DNA of 64,000 nt from Myoxocephalus aenaeus (lineage: Eukaryota; Chordata; Actinopteri; Perciformes; Cottidae). The position numbers and the translations under genes were made by a program. Under the pieces are notes generated by a model. The model made no database searches. It was not told the DNA's origin and worked only from the letters and a program-made list of their open reading frames with translations. The DNA is taken from positions 2,188,001-2,252,000 of the forward strand of contig JBAMJR010000053.1 of the NCBI GenBank assembly GCA_038501785.1, written 5' to 3'. Shown here in pieces: positions 48,096 through 59,060 of the stretch; the first letter of the stretch is position 1; every line of letters starts with the position of its first letter.

Positions 48096-48568
48096 CTTTC
48101 ATCTTTCAGTTGATATACTTAAACTAGCCCTTGATTTCTTTCAAGACTTCAACTTTAACTGACCTTCCAGCTCAATTCAACACACTTCAAATAACCCTTC
48201 AACTCCTTTCAGCACTTTAACTGGTACTCCATTCAGTGTCCACGTTTCAACTTCTTTTCGCCCGTGTTTCTGACAGTAATTCTGTTTTACCTGCCACTTC
48301 AACTTTAATCAGTATTTCAAATGATTCAGCTGCAAGCATACAGACATTTTCTTTTCTCCATTTTTAGTTACCAACACATGAGTTGATTCAGTCGCCTTGG
48401 AATTCAACGTTTTCTGACGTTTTCGACATAATAACCAGCAGATTAACCGATAATAAAAGTAACCTTGATTATGGAATCCACTGGAATCACCCATTAAATC
48501 CAGCATTCATAATTTACTTTTGGCTTTCGTTGAATATTTCCGTCAGCCTGCCTCATCTATCTCATTTA

Positions 48569-48924
48569 CCGTACTTTTCGGGTTACAAGCCGCTACTACC
48601 TTCGGTCAGTGTCCCCGACAGCTCCCCGCTGTAGCCAGCTGGGCTCCTGCTAGCGCTCCGTCACTTCCCCGCTAACTTCCGCTAGCTCCCTGAAAACCAC
48701 CGAAGGTAGCGGGACCAGGCTCGACACCCGACTTGGGCAGAGGGGACGCGGGCAGTAGCAGCAGCAGCGGGCAGTAGCAGCAGCAGTGGCCGGTAGCAGC
48801 AGAAGCGCTAGCTAGCAGCGCTAGCTAGCAGCGCTACTAGCAGCGCTAGCTAGCAGCGCTACTAGCTTGCTACAGCGGGGACACTGATCAGCCGTAGGAG
48901 CGGCTTATAACCCGAAAAGTACGG
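48569..48924. mobile_element. MITE with terminal inverted repeats, copy 2
   Basis: Same element and same orientation as 10948-11283, flanked by TA at 48567-48568 and 48925-48926. The 356-bp copy has one TIR mismatch (GGTTACAAGC against GGTTATAAGC) and an extra unit of about 20 bp in the internal CAG-rich array. Overall the copies look nearly identical, suggesting recent mobility. Confidence 0.88.
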
Positions 48925-48926
48925 TA

Positions 48927-51900
48927 GTGTTATCTACGTTTCCCAGCATGCTTTGCAAAAAAAAAAAGGTGGTTTGAATATGTTGCAATCAGCTGCAGGT
49001 TTTACAGCGAAGGAGAGGAAGGCAGCGGCGGTGAGAGATTTCCCAACTGACCCCGACCCTTAACCCAATCTGGCTGCAGGTCTTCTTCCTCCTGTGTGGG
49101 TGCACACATTGGACTCCATGGCTCCTCCACAATGGTGTTAAAATGACACACAGAGTGACGCCCTCGGTCTTCATCGCTGACTTTTTGCTACAACTCCTGT
49201 AGTCTCTATCGGTGAAGATGGAACAGGAAGTCTCCACATAAAAAAAGTCATGCACACATTGGCGCTAACACCGAGTCCTAAATGAATCCAGATATACTTG
49301 GCTCCCTCACACAAGACCCGGGTGGGAGGCGTCGTTGGCTAACAGACATACTAGAGCTCGGGAGCTAATTAAAGAGTTTCATAATCGCCTGTCGACTTCT
49401 CTGCTGTCGTCGGCGCCGAAAAAGTTTCATTAGACGCCTAAAATAGATTTCCCCCGTGCTCCGACACCTCACTGCTCACCTTTTCTTCTCATCAAAGAGT
49501 GCGAGATCCGACTTTCCCCGCGCGCTTATTGGATGCAACTAATCTGAGGTGGGAATTTCTGGGTTTCCGATCGCACCGACAGAAGGAAGTGTGGCGAGGC
49601 TGAGCTCGCTGAGCCTGTCACCGGAGTGAGCGTTCATAGTCACAAGTGCAGAGGAGAAAAAGAGAAGAGAAAATAAATTAAATTAGGAAAATTGCTCTTA
49701 AACGTGAAAGGACAACTTGAGAACCCACAATCCCTACTTCTCATAGCACTTAGCCATCTGCTGTCTTTGTCACAGACTCAAATTCTCTCTTTATATCTGA
49801 TCACTTTATTCTATTTTTTAGCTTTACAGAAAGCACGGCGGCTCCAGCCTTGATATCACAATGTTTTGACTGTTTTCCTCTTCTGTCGTTCTTGTGGTTT
49901 TTGTAGCTTCCGCTTTCTTTCAGCTCCGTGTTGAACCTTAATATGAAATGTCCTCTCTGTGAAAACACAGCGAGGATTTGTCATGCCAGTTTATACTTAA
50001 AAAAAACTCATAATGCAGCCTATAATTATTTCACAGAGCGAAGAAAACGTGCCAAATGCTCCTCTGTGTGCTCTAAGGTGTCGCGGCCGAGGGCCCGAGC
50101 GCATCCAGAGAGCTTTACGCTCCGACACGTGCAGGCGCCGCACTCGTTTGTTTCATAACGATGATAAATGGCGGGCGACCTCCGAGAGTAATGTATTCCT
50201 ATTCTCCATATGTGACTTCCTAAATAGCTTTTCTTCTTTAAAGAGAAGTCTGCCCCGCCGTAAGTTGGTAATGAATAGCGGTTCATGGTACAGTAGCAGT
50301 GGCCCGTCCCTCCACGCCGCAGTCAGGATTGAGCTGCACTTTGATTGTGTTTGGCTTGTTCATGCAAGCAGAAATGACTTCAAGCCCGTTGTGGAGCAGA
50401 ACCGAACACGGCTGATTCACGCCAGGTTCTCGTTTGTTCCGGCGAAAGTACATTTTCTCTTCGGACGGGGACAAAACACCACAGAGACATAATTAGCCAA
50501 GCCGAGGATAGCTTTAGAGTCGAGCTAACATTGAAGGGCCCTCAAAATCTATTTCCTACATGAGACACGTGTGCGTGTGTGTGTGTGGTTGTGATGTTAC
50601 TGTGTGCCGATGTAAAGCCTGTGTGTAAATGTGTCCGGCAAAAATGTGGAAATATGAGACTGACCTGTCATTTTTGATCGGCAGCCGATTGTTTCTTCTG
50701 TCTGTGCACTGCGGTTTTCAGTGGGCAGAGCTCATTTAGAATATAGGTGACGTATAGTAAACATTTATTTAAAAAGAAGAATATAGGGCTCAGTGTGTTG
50801 TTCTGATTTGATATATTTCACCTTATATTATTATGTATTCCCTCATTTTATTCAATTGAACCATCAAGATTGGTTCCCAAAGGTTTATAGAAGTGTGTAT
50901 TTTCATATACTGTGTATATATATATATGTATATATTGTGGCCTCACTGGTACTATAAACTGATGCATACAAAAGGGGTTGGGGTTATAATTGTAATGAAA
51001 GGCTTGCACATATTGTATTTGTGGGTCAATCTGTAAATATGACTTACTGGCTATGTGTTGAATACATAAAGAGCAACACATGCATTATAATGTAGCTGTA
51101 AGCTGATTTGTCATCTATGAACTCCTCCTGTGGGAGAAGGGCATGATGTTGTGTCCACAGATAATTAATGACAATATCAAACACAGTGGCGACAATATAA
51201 AATATGTATTCAAAGGACATGTTCTAATTATTGAAAAATGCTATACTATAAACAATCTAACTACATTAAAGTGAATTGTAAACCACTTATATAGTGCGTA
51301 TAAATGCTAAATAGGGGAGGGGTTAAACCATAATGTTAAAGAAAATAGAATACATATTTGAATAATAGATAAAACCTTATATACAGCATCTAAACGCACT
51401 GTGTTTAAAGTGAAAACCAAAGTCATCCTATCGGCTCTCTGATACAGAATGTAATTTCTCTCCTGTTATCAAACAGGGACAAAAGAAAAATGGCGTTTAA
51501 TATTCTGATACATATAAAAATCAAAAAGCCTTTGAATCACCTCTGGCTTATCACATAATTGACAGCCGAGCCGAGGGACATAAAAAAAAATAAAAAAAAT
51601 AAAGGCTCCAACTCAGGTTGCCATGTCCCGTCATCCCCCCTTTTAATCGTGATGAACCACTCCAGTTACTGCCACAAATGTTTTAATAATAATTTTTCTC
51701 AGAGGGGTTAGTGAGACGGGAAAGACGATAAGAACTGCAGCCAATTGAGTGCAATCGAACAACACTTTAAAAACTGCAGCGGCGTGAAACCGTGACCCAC
51801 GAGGCAGAAATCCCAATGGACCGGAAGCTTCCTGTCTGACTCCCACACACCTGACTGGTTGTCAGGTATAAATATAATTTTTCATACATCATTTATTTAT

Positions 51901-53489
51901 CCTCCTCCGTGTTGCTCTGCAGTCATTGAGCTGACGCACTCATCAGACAGAAGGACGCCGGGCTGTCACAGGGGATCAGACCCGCGTCCTTCCGGTTCCA
52001 GGACGGACACAATGTGACGCTGATATATATTCTTTAAACGAGCTGACAGAAACACACTTTGTGATTCGCCCTACTCTGGACCTTGATGCCGTTCTGACAC
52101 TTTGACTTCATGTCCTTCATGAAACTGTTTGGGATTATGAAATTGGACGTGTTTTGGACTTTAACGTTCGTACTGAAGCTTTTGACCAATAAGTTATTTT
52201 TTGTCGGGGAAGAAGACACGTTTTAGGTGGAAATTAAGCTTCATCATGGGACATAATGAACATAGTTCATTTATCATTAAGGTGTGTATATATAGTGTAG
52301 TATAAGAGTCCAAGACACTGACACTGAGTCAGATCCTTTACTTTAGTAAACGTGTCAATACCACAGTGAACAAATACTCCAGTATAAGTAAAGTTATAAC
52401 AAATTATTATCATAAAATGTATTCAAAGTATGACAATTTCATTTTGTCTTTTTATGGATTGTTTGCTTCTATTTTGTTGGGTAAGGTGACAAGGGTGTGG
52501 TAGTCTGCCTTCCAAGTTTAAGGTGAAAAAGTATTTTACATTTAGACCACCATGGAACAATACTACTCACTTTATTCACTTTCAGTTGTATTTAACTTTT
52601 GTTTTGCACGTTTTTACAAGTAATACCTCAAAGCCCAGAGTGTAGCTACGTATAGCATATGAAGAGTGGAAGTTTGTTTCATCCAACAATGGGGAAGAAA
52701 GTAAATAAGTACAACTACTCTAGTACTGAACTAAGTACTTCAGTACTGAATATTATGAAGTTCTCTCTGAGTGCTGCACTATTGTTTGTCATATTATTGA
52801 ACCGTTAACACTGATGTGAAGTATTTTACTGTTGTACTTGGTTATGATGGAGCATATTTGGACTTTTTACATATTTAATAATTTTGATAAATTGGAAAGT
52901 ATGAAATTTTTTTAACCGGAATTAGTAAGTACTGTCAAAATGTATTGGAGTAAAAAGTAATTTCTCCCTGAAATCGCTCCAATTTTTCTGCTCACTAACG
53001 AGAAACAAACGTCCTTATTTTCACTAAAATGTTTAGACTGTCCTCATTGATAATTCATACAGCCTCAGCCAAGAGAGCAATTACAGGGAGGCAAACAGTA
53101 GGCTGTTGAGCTATGAGACCTCAACTATAAAAAGGTTTCAGAGAGGTACACTGTGCTCTGTATGAACGCTGCTATGCGTGCTGACGGTGACAGGCAATAT
53201 TGGAAAGTGGGTGTTGGACCGAAATAGCACACGGGATCATGAGACGCTGATGCATCGACACTTTGATCAAAGGAAAACTAAGGTTGAGACCATTTGGCTG
53301 TTGTGGTTTTGATGAGCGCGGCCTCTCAGATAGCATCTCGACGTGTCGTTACGGAAGGTCGTTTTGGTGGTTAACTCTCTGAAAGGGCACTCAGCACCAG
53401 TGTCGGGTAACGGCGCTGATATCTGCTCTGCCTCGGCTTCTTCTTGGGTCAACTTTGAAATCAAGGCTCTTTTTCTCGCTGGGGCTAGT
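48927..53489 (+). other. Presumed intron or intergenic DNA, part 4
   Basis: No exon or recognisable transposon. Short A-rich runs, and a short (TA) tract near 50920. Several stretches (for example 49300-49660 and 50010-50560) are less AT-rich than their surroundings, but no reading frame there resembles a known protein. Confidence 0.55.
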
Positions 53490-54110
53490 CACATTTTTTA
53501 TTTTTTTTACAAATATTTTGTATTGTTGTCTTTTGCACAATGCACAAACAAACAAAACAAAACAAGGCACAAAACAAAAATACCGTATAGGCATTTCAGA
53601 TAGAGATATCAATGGCATGTTCTTTTTTTGTTAGGTGTTACTGACTGTTCTTCAACAGAGAACCAAAAAATAACAGTAGAAGGGGACATATATGCATATG
53701 CACAGATAGATACATATAATACCCCACAAATAGGATGCTCCCACATTCCTTGAATGTGACCAGTGAGAGAAGAAATAAAAGAGAGGACCAAAAGAAAAAC
53801 GATAGACTACAGGGTTGCAACAAAATCTTCCCCCTCCAGAAACTCCATAAATGAGCCCCAAATGTTTGCAAAGGTGTTATATTTCTTTTTAACTACATAA
53901 GTACGTTTCTCAAGGGCAAGGCACCGCAGCAGTCCCTCTATCCACTTTTGTTTGCTCGGCCTGTGGACAGATTTCCAAGCCATTGCAATGTTATGTTTAG
54001 CTTCAAGGCAAAAATATGGTCTAGTCACTTTTTGATTTCTTTCCAGTTTTGTACAGAACCAGATGAAATTAGGTGATTTTTGTTCCCAAAGTCAGCCTTT
54101 CTTAGAAAAC
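53490..54110 (-). mobile_element. 5'-truncated L1-like LINE 3' end
   Basis: On the minus strand the translation at about 54028-53810 includes IAMAWKSVHRPSKQKWIEGL, then LRCLALEKRTYVVKKKYNTF and ANIWGSFMEFLEG. This has the WK-x-W-x(n)-LEK-x-T-x(n)-F-x-W-x-F layout at the very C terminus of fish L1/Tx1-type ORF2 proteins. After the stop comes a short 3' region ending in TTTGTAAAAAAAATAAAAA near 53500, a typical LINE tail. No catalytic reverse-transcriptase motifs remain. The copy is dead and truncated; the exact clade is uncertain. Confidence 0.65.
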
Positions 54111-55464
54111 ATTGGCATGGAGGACAAGTCGGACTCCTGAAAAAACGCTCGACTGAAATCCGTCAAGAGACCAGTGAGTGAAAGAATAACACATTTATTG
54201 CATGTAGATATTCCATGGAGCTGTCAGCTCCTTGGTTTGTGATATGGATTACATCCTAGAATTGACGCAAACAGTCATCCCAAAAAGAAAGAATCAAGAT
54301 ACGAGCAGCAAATCAGAAGCGAGCGTGAAGGCCCGAGGAGGCTCTCATGATGACAGAATTTCATCGAGAAATTGCCGAGAAGCTCGGCGCCGCTGCAGGC
54401 CGGCGCGTAATGATTTGATTAGCGAGTCGTCAGGACAAGGTGCTAAAGCGGCGCTCCTTTTATAGTCCAAAGTTCGTGCATCAACGAGGCCCTGACAGCT
54501 GTCTTGTCCTGTTTATGAAGTGAACTGAGCAGGATTCGCGGCACGAAGCGCGTGACAAAGAGTGGGCGAACTCCCTTGTTTGGCGTGACAGGGTTGAGAG
54601 CTTCCCTCCTCGACTGTCAGAAGGGAACAGCTGTGTTTTGGCGACTGAGCGATGTTTGCTCTGCGACGGAGCAATCGGCTCCCCGCAGCCGTCCGAGGTG
54701 ACAGTCTCTGTCACGGTCCAAGTAAAGAGCGAGATAGAGATGGAGGGGAAGGGGAAAGAGGGGGTAATCCCTGTATCGAATCCGACTGCAGAGACGGAGA
54801 GGAAAAGTCCAGCTTTTCCACGGTTTAGCAACACTCCCTCCGCCCGCCCTGCAATCTCTGTGATACTGTGGATTACACGCACGCATCGTGCATTTCAAGG
54901 GAGCGTCTTCCTACAATTGTGGGGAACTGAAAATTGAATCTTACATTTTTAAAATGATTACCAAGTAAACACATTACGGTTTACTGCTAAAGCTGCTTTA
55001 CAGGCAAGATATTTATGGGAAAAATACGCCAGTGTTGGCAGTCTTAAAGGTTCTTTGTATGATATTCAGAGCATTGATATAACCGCAAACAACTATTAGC
55101 TATGTACACAATAAATATATATATATAGAGGAGTAGTATATACATGAGCACAGTATGAAGTCACTCTTCCTATATGTGTGTTGTATTACCAGTTCCTCCG
55201 TTCTTTGTTGACACAGTCGGGCTGACCGGTCATGCCTTTCAGTGCGTGTGATGTCATACATAGGCATGAAAACGGGTCAGGGGTGAAAAAGGTGAGAAGG
55301 ATATTACCCCTCTAGGAGGGGCCGGGGGCATGCTCCCCCGTAAGAACAATTTAAATATTCCATATTTTAATCCCTGCCTGTTGATTTTGGAGAATACATC
55401 TCCTAGATGAAAGGACACCTCTTGCCCTTTTATTGAGACCTTGCCTTACAGTTTTAGCCTTATT
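54111..55464 (+). other. Presumed intron or intergenic DNA, part 5
   Basis: No exon recognised. 55290-55340 contains a C/G-rich inverted sequence (CCCCTCTAGGAGGGGCC and GGGGGCATGCTCCCCC) of the kind seen in fish DNA transposons, adjoining the element cluster that follows. Confidence 0.5.
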
Positions 55465-55693
55465 CAGACCTGCCAACCTTGATATTTTTTTGCGTACCGA
55501 TGAGGGGGGGATGGGAATTGACGACGACTAATAGGGGACAAGTCATTAAATACTCGTCATGCATTATATTGCATTGCCTATAATGTGTGCTGGTCAATTA
55601 GTCTAAAATTAATTTTAGACAAATTTTTACCAGCGTACTTTGACGTCAAAATGCGTATCCGCTACGCAAATTGCGTACAGGTTGGCAGGTCTG
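55465..55693. mobile_element. Short MITE with 15-bp TIRs and 6-bp target duplication
   Basis: Starts CAGACCTGCCAACCT and ends AGGTTGGCAGGTCTG, a perfect inverted repeat. Flanked by CTTATT on both sides (55459-55464 and 55694-55699). 229 bp, no ORF; it includes a 20-bp palindrome at 55601-55620. A hAT-like origin is possible, but the duplication is 6 rather than 8 bp. Confidence 0.85.
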
Positions 55694-55780
55694 CTTATTG
55701 ATAGAACGGTGGACCACTTTACCTTCTGCCTTGTCAGTCCCCTCGCCTCAAAATCTACCTCCTCAAAAACGGTAGCGTTA

Positions 55781-56091
55781 TGCCGTGTTCACACCGGACG
55801 CGACTTTTAAAAGCGCAGTCGCCTCTAAAACGCCTTGGCAAAAACTCGCCGGGCAAAACAGCCCGGTGCGCCTGTGGAGCGGGCCTGCGTGCGCAACTAG
55901 GTGATACACACTGACGAGCTGTGCGACTCCGCGCAAGGCGCTTAAAAAAACCTTTAGGCGCGCCGAAAAAACGCTAGAAAAACGCGACGTGCGGCATTTA
56001 AAATGTGCCCCTGAAAGACCGCCGTACCATAGGAAAACAATGGTTTTGGTAGCGACGCGTTTTTGAGAGTCGCGTCTGGTGTGAACGGCCC
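55781..56091. mobile_element. MITE-like element with GTGTTCACACCGGACGCG ends
   Basis: The left end contains GCCGTGTTCACACCGGACGCG and the right end CGCGTCTGGTGTGAACGGCC, an imperfect inverted repeat of about 20 bp. About 310 bp, CpG-rich, without an ORF. No clear target duplication was found, so the boundaries are approximate. Similar ends are common in fish non-autonomous DNA transposons. Confidence 0.7.
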
Positions 56092-56098
56092 CTTAGCT

Positions 56099-56418
56099 AG
56101 GGTGACCAGATTTGAGTTTGTGAAAAAGAGGACGCTTCGTTCCGGGGGGGGGGGGGGGGGTAGCAGTAGCGTGTAGCATGCCGTGAACTTACATTTACGT
56201 TGAGATCGGTCGACCAATGACAGTTCTCTCTACAGTCAGAGCTTGCGCAAGAAGGTGAAACGTGAGGGAGATACCATTTCCAAAACTTGTAAGGGGGTAA
56301 TAACTATTTTCCCGGACGTAGCAAAATCCCGGACGTTTTTGGAATCCCTGCCGGACGCTTTTTTTTAGGTCTCGAAAAGAGGACATGTCCGGGAAAAAGA
56401 GGACGTCTGGTCACCCTA
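56099..56418. mobile_element. hAT-like MITE with AGGGTGACCAG ends and CCTTAGCT duplication
   Basis: AGGGTGACCAG at the left and CTGGTCACCCTA at the right form terminal inverted repeats. The 8-bp CCTTAGCT flanks both sides (56091-56098 and 56419-56426), as expected for hAT elements. The interior repeats GGACG and CCCGGACG motifs and contains a G17 run at 56144-56160. No transposase ORF. It lies within 10 bp of the preceding element. Confidence 0.8.
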
Positions 56419-56426
56419 CCTTAGCT

Positions 56427-58737
56427 AATAATTTTCCACTGGAGCTTTAGCTAGCTGGCTAACGTTGCGTTCTCTCCTGCTGTGTTCAATGTGTTCACTC
56501 ACGCTCCCTTCTGGCACGCGCACCTGTTCGCAGTTCACTGAATATAAATACCCCCCCAAAAAAACCATTTTCGCATCGAATCTACACGATTCACGTAGGT
56601 CACCTATTTTGGTTTCAAAACGGCGAATTTCGCCGAAAGGTGAGGGATTTTCATGTCTGCATACAGGAAGCGCATCGGCCATGTCCGGCAAAACGCTTCC
56701 GGAGAGGACTTAAACTTCCTTTTTTGTATTTGAACAGCAGGATTATTCTCATGAAAACAGTTCGGAACAACACACTGAGCGCTGCAACGGTCGCTGAACT
56801 TCTGCAACACCTCCACCCACCACACACTGAAAAGAAGACATTTAGTTCATTGACGTTACTGCAGCGTTTCTGGCTAATTAAATCCTCCAGATGAGGTTGT
56901 GGTTCGAGCATAAACTCCAGGCGTTCATATAAACAGCGGACTAAAACATTCTATATTTGTGTAGAGTGTTATTCACATTACAATACTTTCTTACTTTGTA
57001 TACTTTCTTTTAAACCACAATGTTTATGAATGCCTGGACCTTTATGTCCGGATGAGTCAGTCCTTTCACTGTCAATCATTTTCTCTTTGAAAAATCATTG
57101 TACAAAATGTATAATACAAGGTTTGCATTCTGCAGAAATGATTACAGCTACCCTAAAAACTTGTCCTCATTGTGCAGGAAGCAGGTGAAGGATGAATTCC
57201 CCAGTTTTTTTTCTTTCTCCTTTGCAAACATTTACTATTAATAGGCCAAGGGCGATGGAGTCTTCCACTCGCTAATGAAAAGTAGCGTCGGTCTGTGTGA
57301 GCCCATCAAAGTAGGAAAATAAGTGACACAAATGGGCCAAATGAGAAAAGAGGTCAGAATCAGGAGTTACTTGCGGCACTTGATTTCACTGAAGTGTTCA
57401 GCGTTCACCAAATCGAATACACCTTTATATTCTTCCTCTTGCATCTTAACACTGTTCCCAAGCATGACTGCAGAAGATACTTAAGATGCTCATCTTTCCC
57501 TATTGATGTTTGCAAACTGCAGATGTTTGGCATACGTTGCATGTGTTTCAGGTTTCCAATGAGACAAACCTCCGCTACAAAAGGCAGAGAAATATCTTTT
57601 TTATATTCCGCCTGTCTAGTCAGTCTAAATCTTTGTTAAGCTCTCACCTGCCTGTGCATACAAACACAGAATTTGTAGAGACATCAGAATCTGCCACCAG
57701 CCAAGTTTCTCTGTCACGGAAAATCAGTGTAGAAATGATCATTAGTTAATTATATCTGACAACTGAAACAGAGTGTTAGCTTGTTGTGGGTGCATGTGCG
57801 TGTGCGTGTGCGTGTGTGTTGTTAATGCGCATTAATTATTGGATGCCTGGTGTAGCGTCCGGAAGAACTTAGTCAAACAACTTCTCTCGTTCTCTGAATT
57901 TATTTTTCCTTGATCACAAGTAGAGTAACAAGCGCTGCAATCGCGATAGCAGGGAGTCGTCCAGTCAACACGCAGGTTGACCGTCCAAAAAACACACCGA
58001 ACAGCCGGAAGTTCGGCTCTTTAATACACGGTTTTCCGTCATGAACATCTAACATTTCTATTGGCTCTAACCTTTCTAAGAGGAGGAGAATCGTGTTCTC
58101 ATCTTTTCTCACAAGACTGGAACGTGCAACGACCAGTCTGCTTCCCTAATGTCAACATACTGATAAACAGGTGTGAGTGTTGTGGTGCAGAGCGTGGAAC
58201 CTTGAGGAACAGACAACCGGACTGTTCTCACAGAAACGTCTCACAGAAAGTATTTGTTAAACTGACCTCGCACAACCTGAACTCTAATAGACAGAAGAAT
58301 AATGAAATGAAGAATATCTACATAATATAACGATTTATATTATCAGTGTTCTGTATACATCAACAGCTAAGCAATGGAAGGTAACTTCATGTCAGAGTGA
58401 AGGTAACTGTATTACAGTGAAGTTGTCATCTGTGTCTCGACGCCTAAACAGGACGCTAATTTAGCAGGAAGACAAGTAGCTTGAAACTCACATGCTAACG
58501 TGACTAATTACTTGCTAATTCCAGGTTTTGAGTAAGGACATGCAATCCAAAAATACCTAAATGAAGTACATCAATATTGCCATCAATTGTACTAAAGATT
58601 CCTATATTTTTTTGGTGTGATGTTGATGCTTTAGTTGCAGTTACATACAGAATTGTAAAAGAGACACTATTTACTACTCTATAATTCATGGGCAAAATCC
58701 ACGTTTCACTTGATATTTGTGATGTTTTTTTTTATGA
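56427..58737 (+). other. Presumed intron or intergenic DNA, part 6
   Basis: No exon recognised. 56430-56920 has repeat-like texture but no second copy in the window. 57851-58460 is bounded by an 8-bp inverted repeat and is discussed under rejected items. Confidence 0.5.
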
Positions 58738-58739
58738 GA

Positions 58740-59060
58740 AATTGGCCCTCTCTAGAGCCAGTGTTTGGTTTGTCCGCTCAGGGCTACCGTAGAAACACGG
58801 CGATGCAACATGGTGGACTCTGTGAAGAGGACCTGCTCCCTGATATAAAGGGCTCATTCTTAACTAACGGGAACACAATAATTCTAAATTTCAGGAGATT
58901 ATACACGTATGAAAACATATGAATATTATATTCCATTTATGTTTATTTTATCAAAGAGGGGACAATGCACATTAATTAACACGAGCCATCGTGTAAATGA
59001 CCTAGATTTGCAATGCAGGATCATTTTTATCGGCCCTGGCAGGTTGATTGTATCAAAGGA
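58740..59060 (+). repeat. Teleost interspersed repeats (GCCAGTGTTTGGTTTGTCCG and GGGACAATGCACATTAAT types)
   Basis: 58740-58925 carries ATTGGCCCTCTCTAGAGCCA, GTGTTTGGTTTGTCCGCTCA, GGACTCTGTGAAGAGGACC and GATATAAAGGGCTCATTCTT, a highly abundant fish repeat. Directly after it, 58955-59045 has GGGGACAATGCACATTAATT and GGCCCTGGCAGGTT, matching another common fish repeat. Family names were not assigned. Confidence 0.65.

Larger units (their letters stand above)
43501..48568 (+). other. Presumed intron or intergenic DNA, part 3
   Basis: No exon recognised. Contains three long (CA)n tracts (44385-44468, 45070-45140, 46215-46301) and a 24-bp-arm hairpin at 48044-48095. The stretches 45790-46110 and 46900-47200 lack repeats and have balanced composition; I list them as candidates for conserved non-coding elements, without proof. 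Confidence 0.55.

Noticed and set aside
57851..58460. Possible solo LTR or transposon bounded by TAGCGTCC and GGACGCTA.
   Set aside because: Only 8 bp of inverted repeat, no target duplication and no second copy, so chance is a fair explanation.
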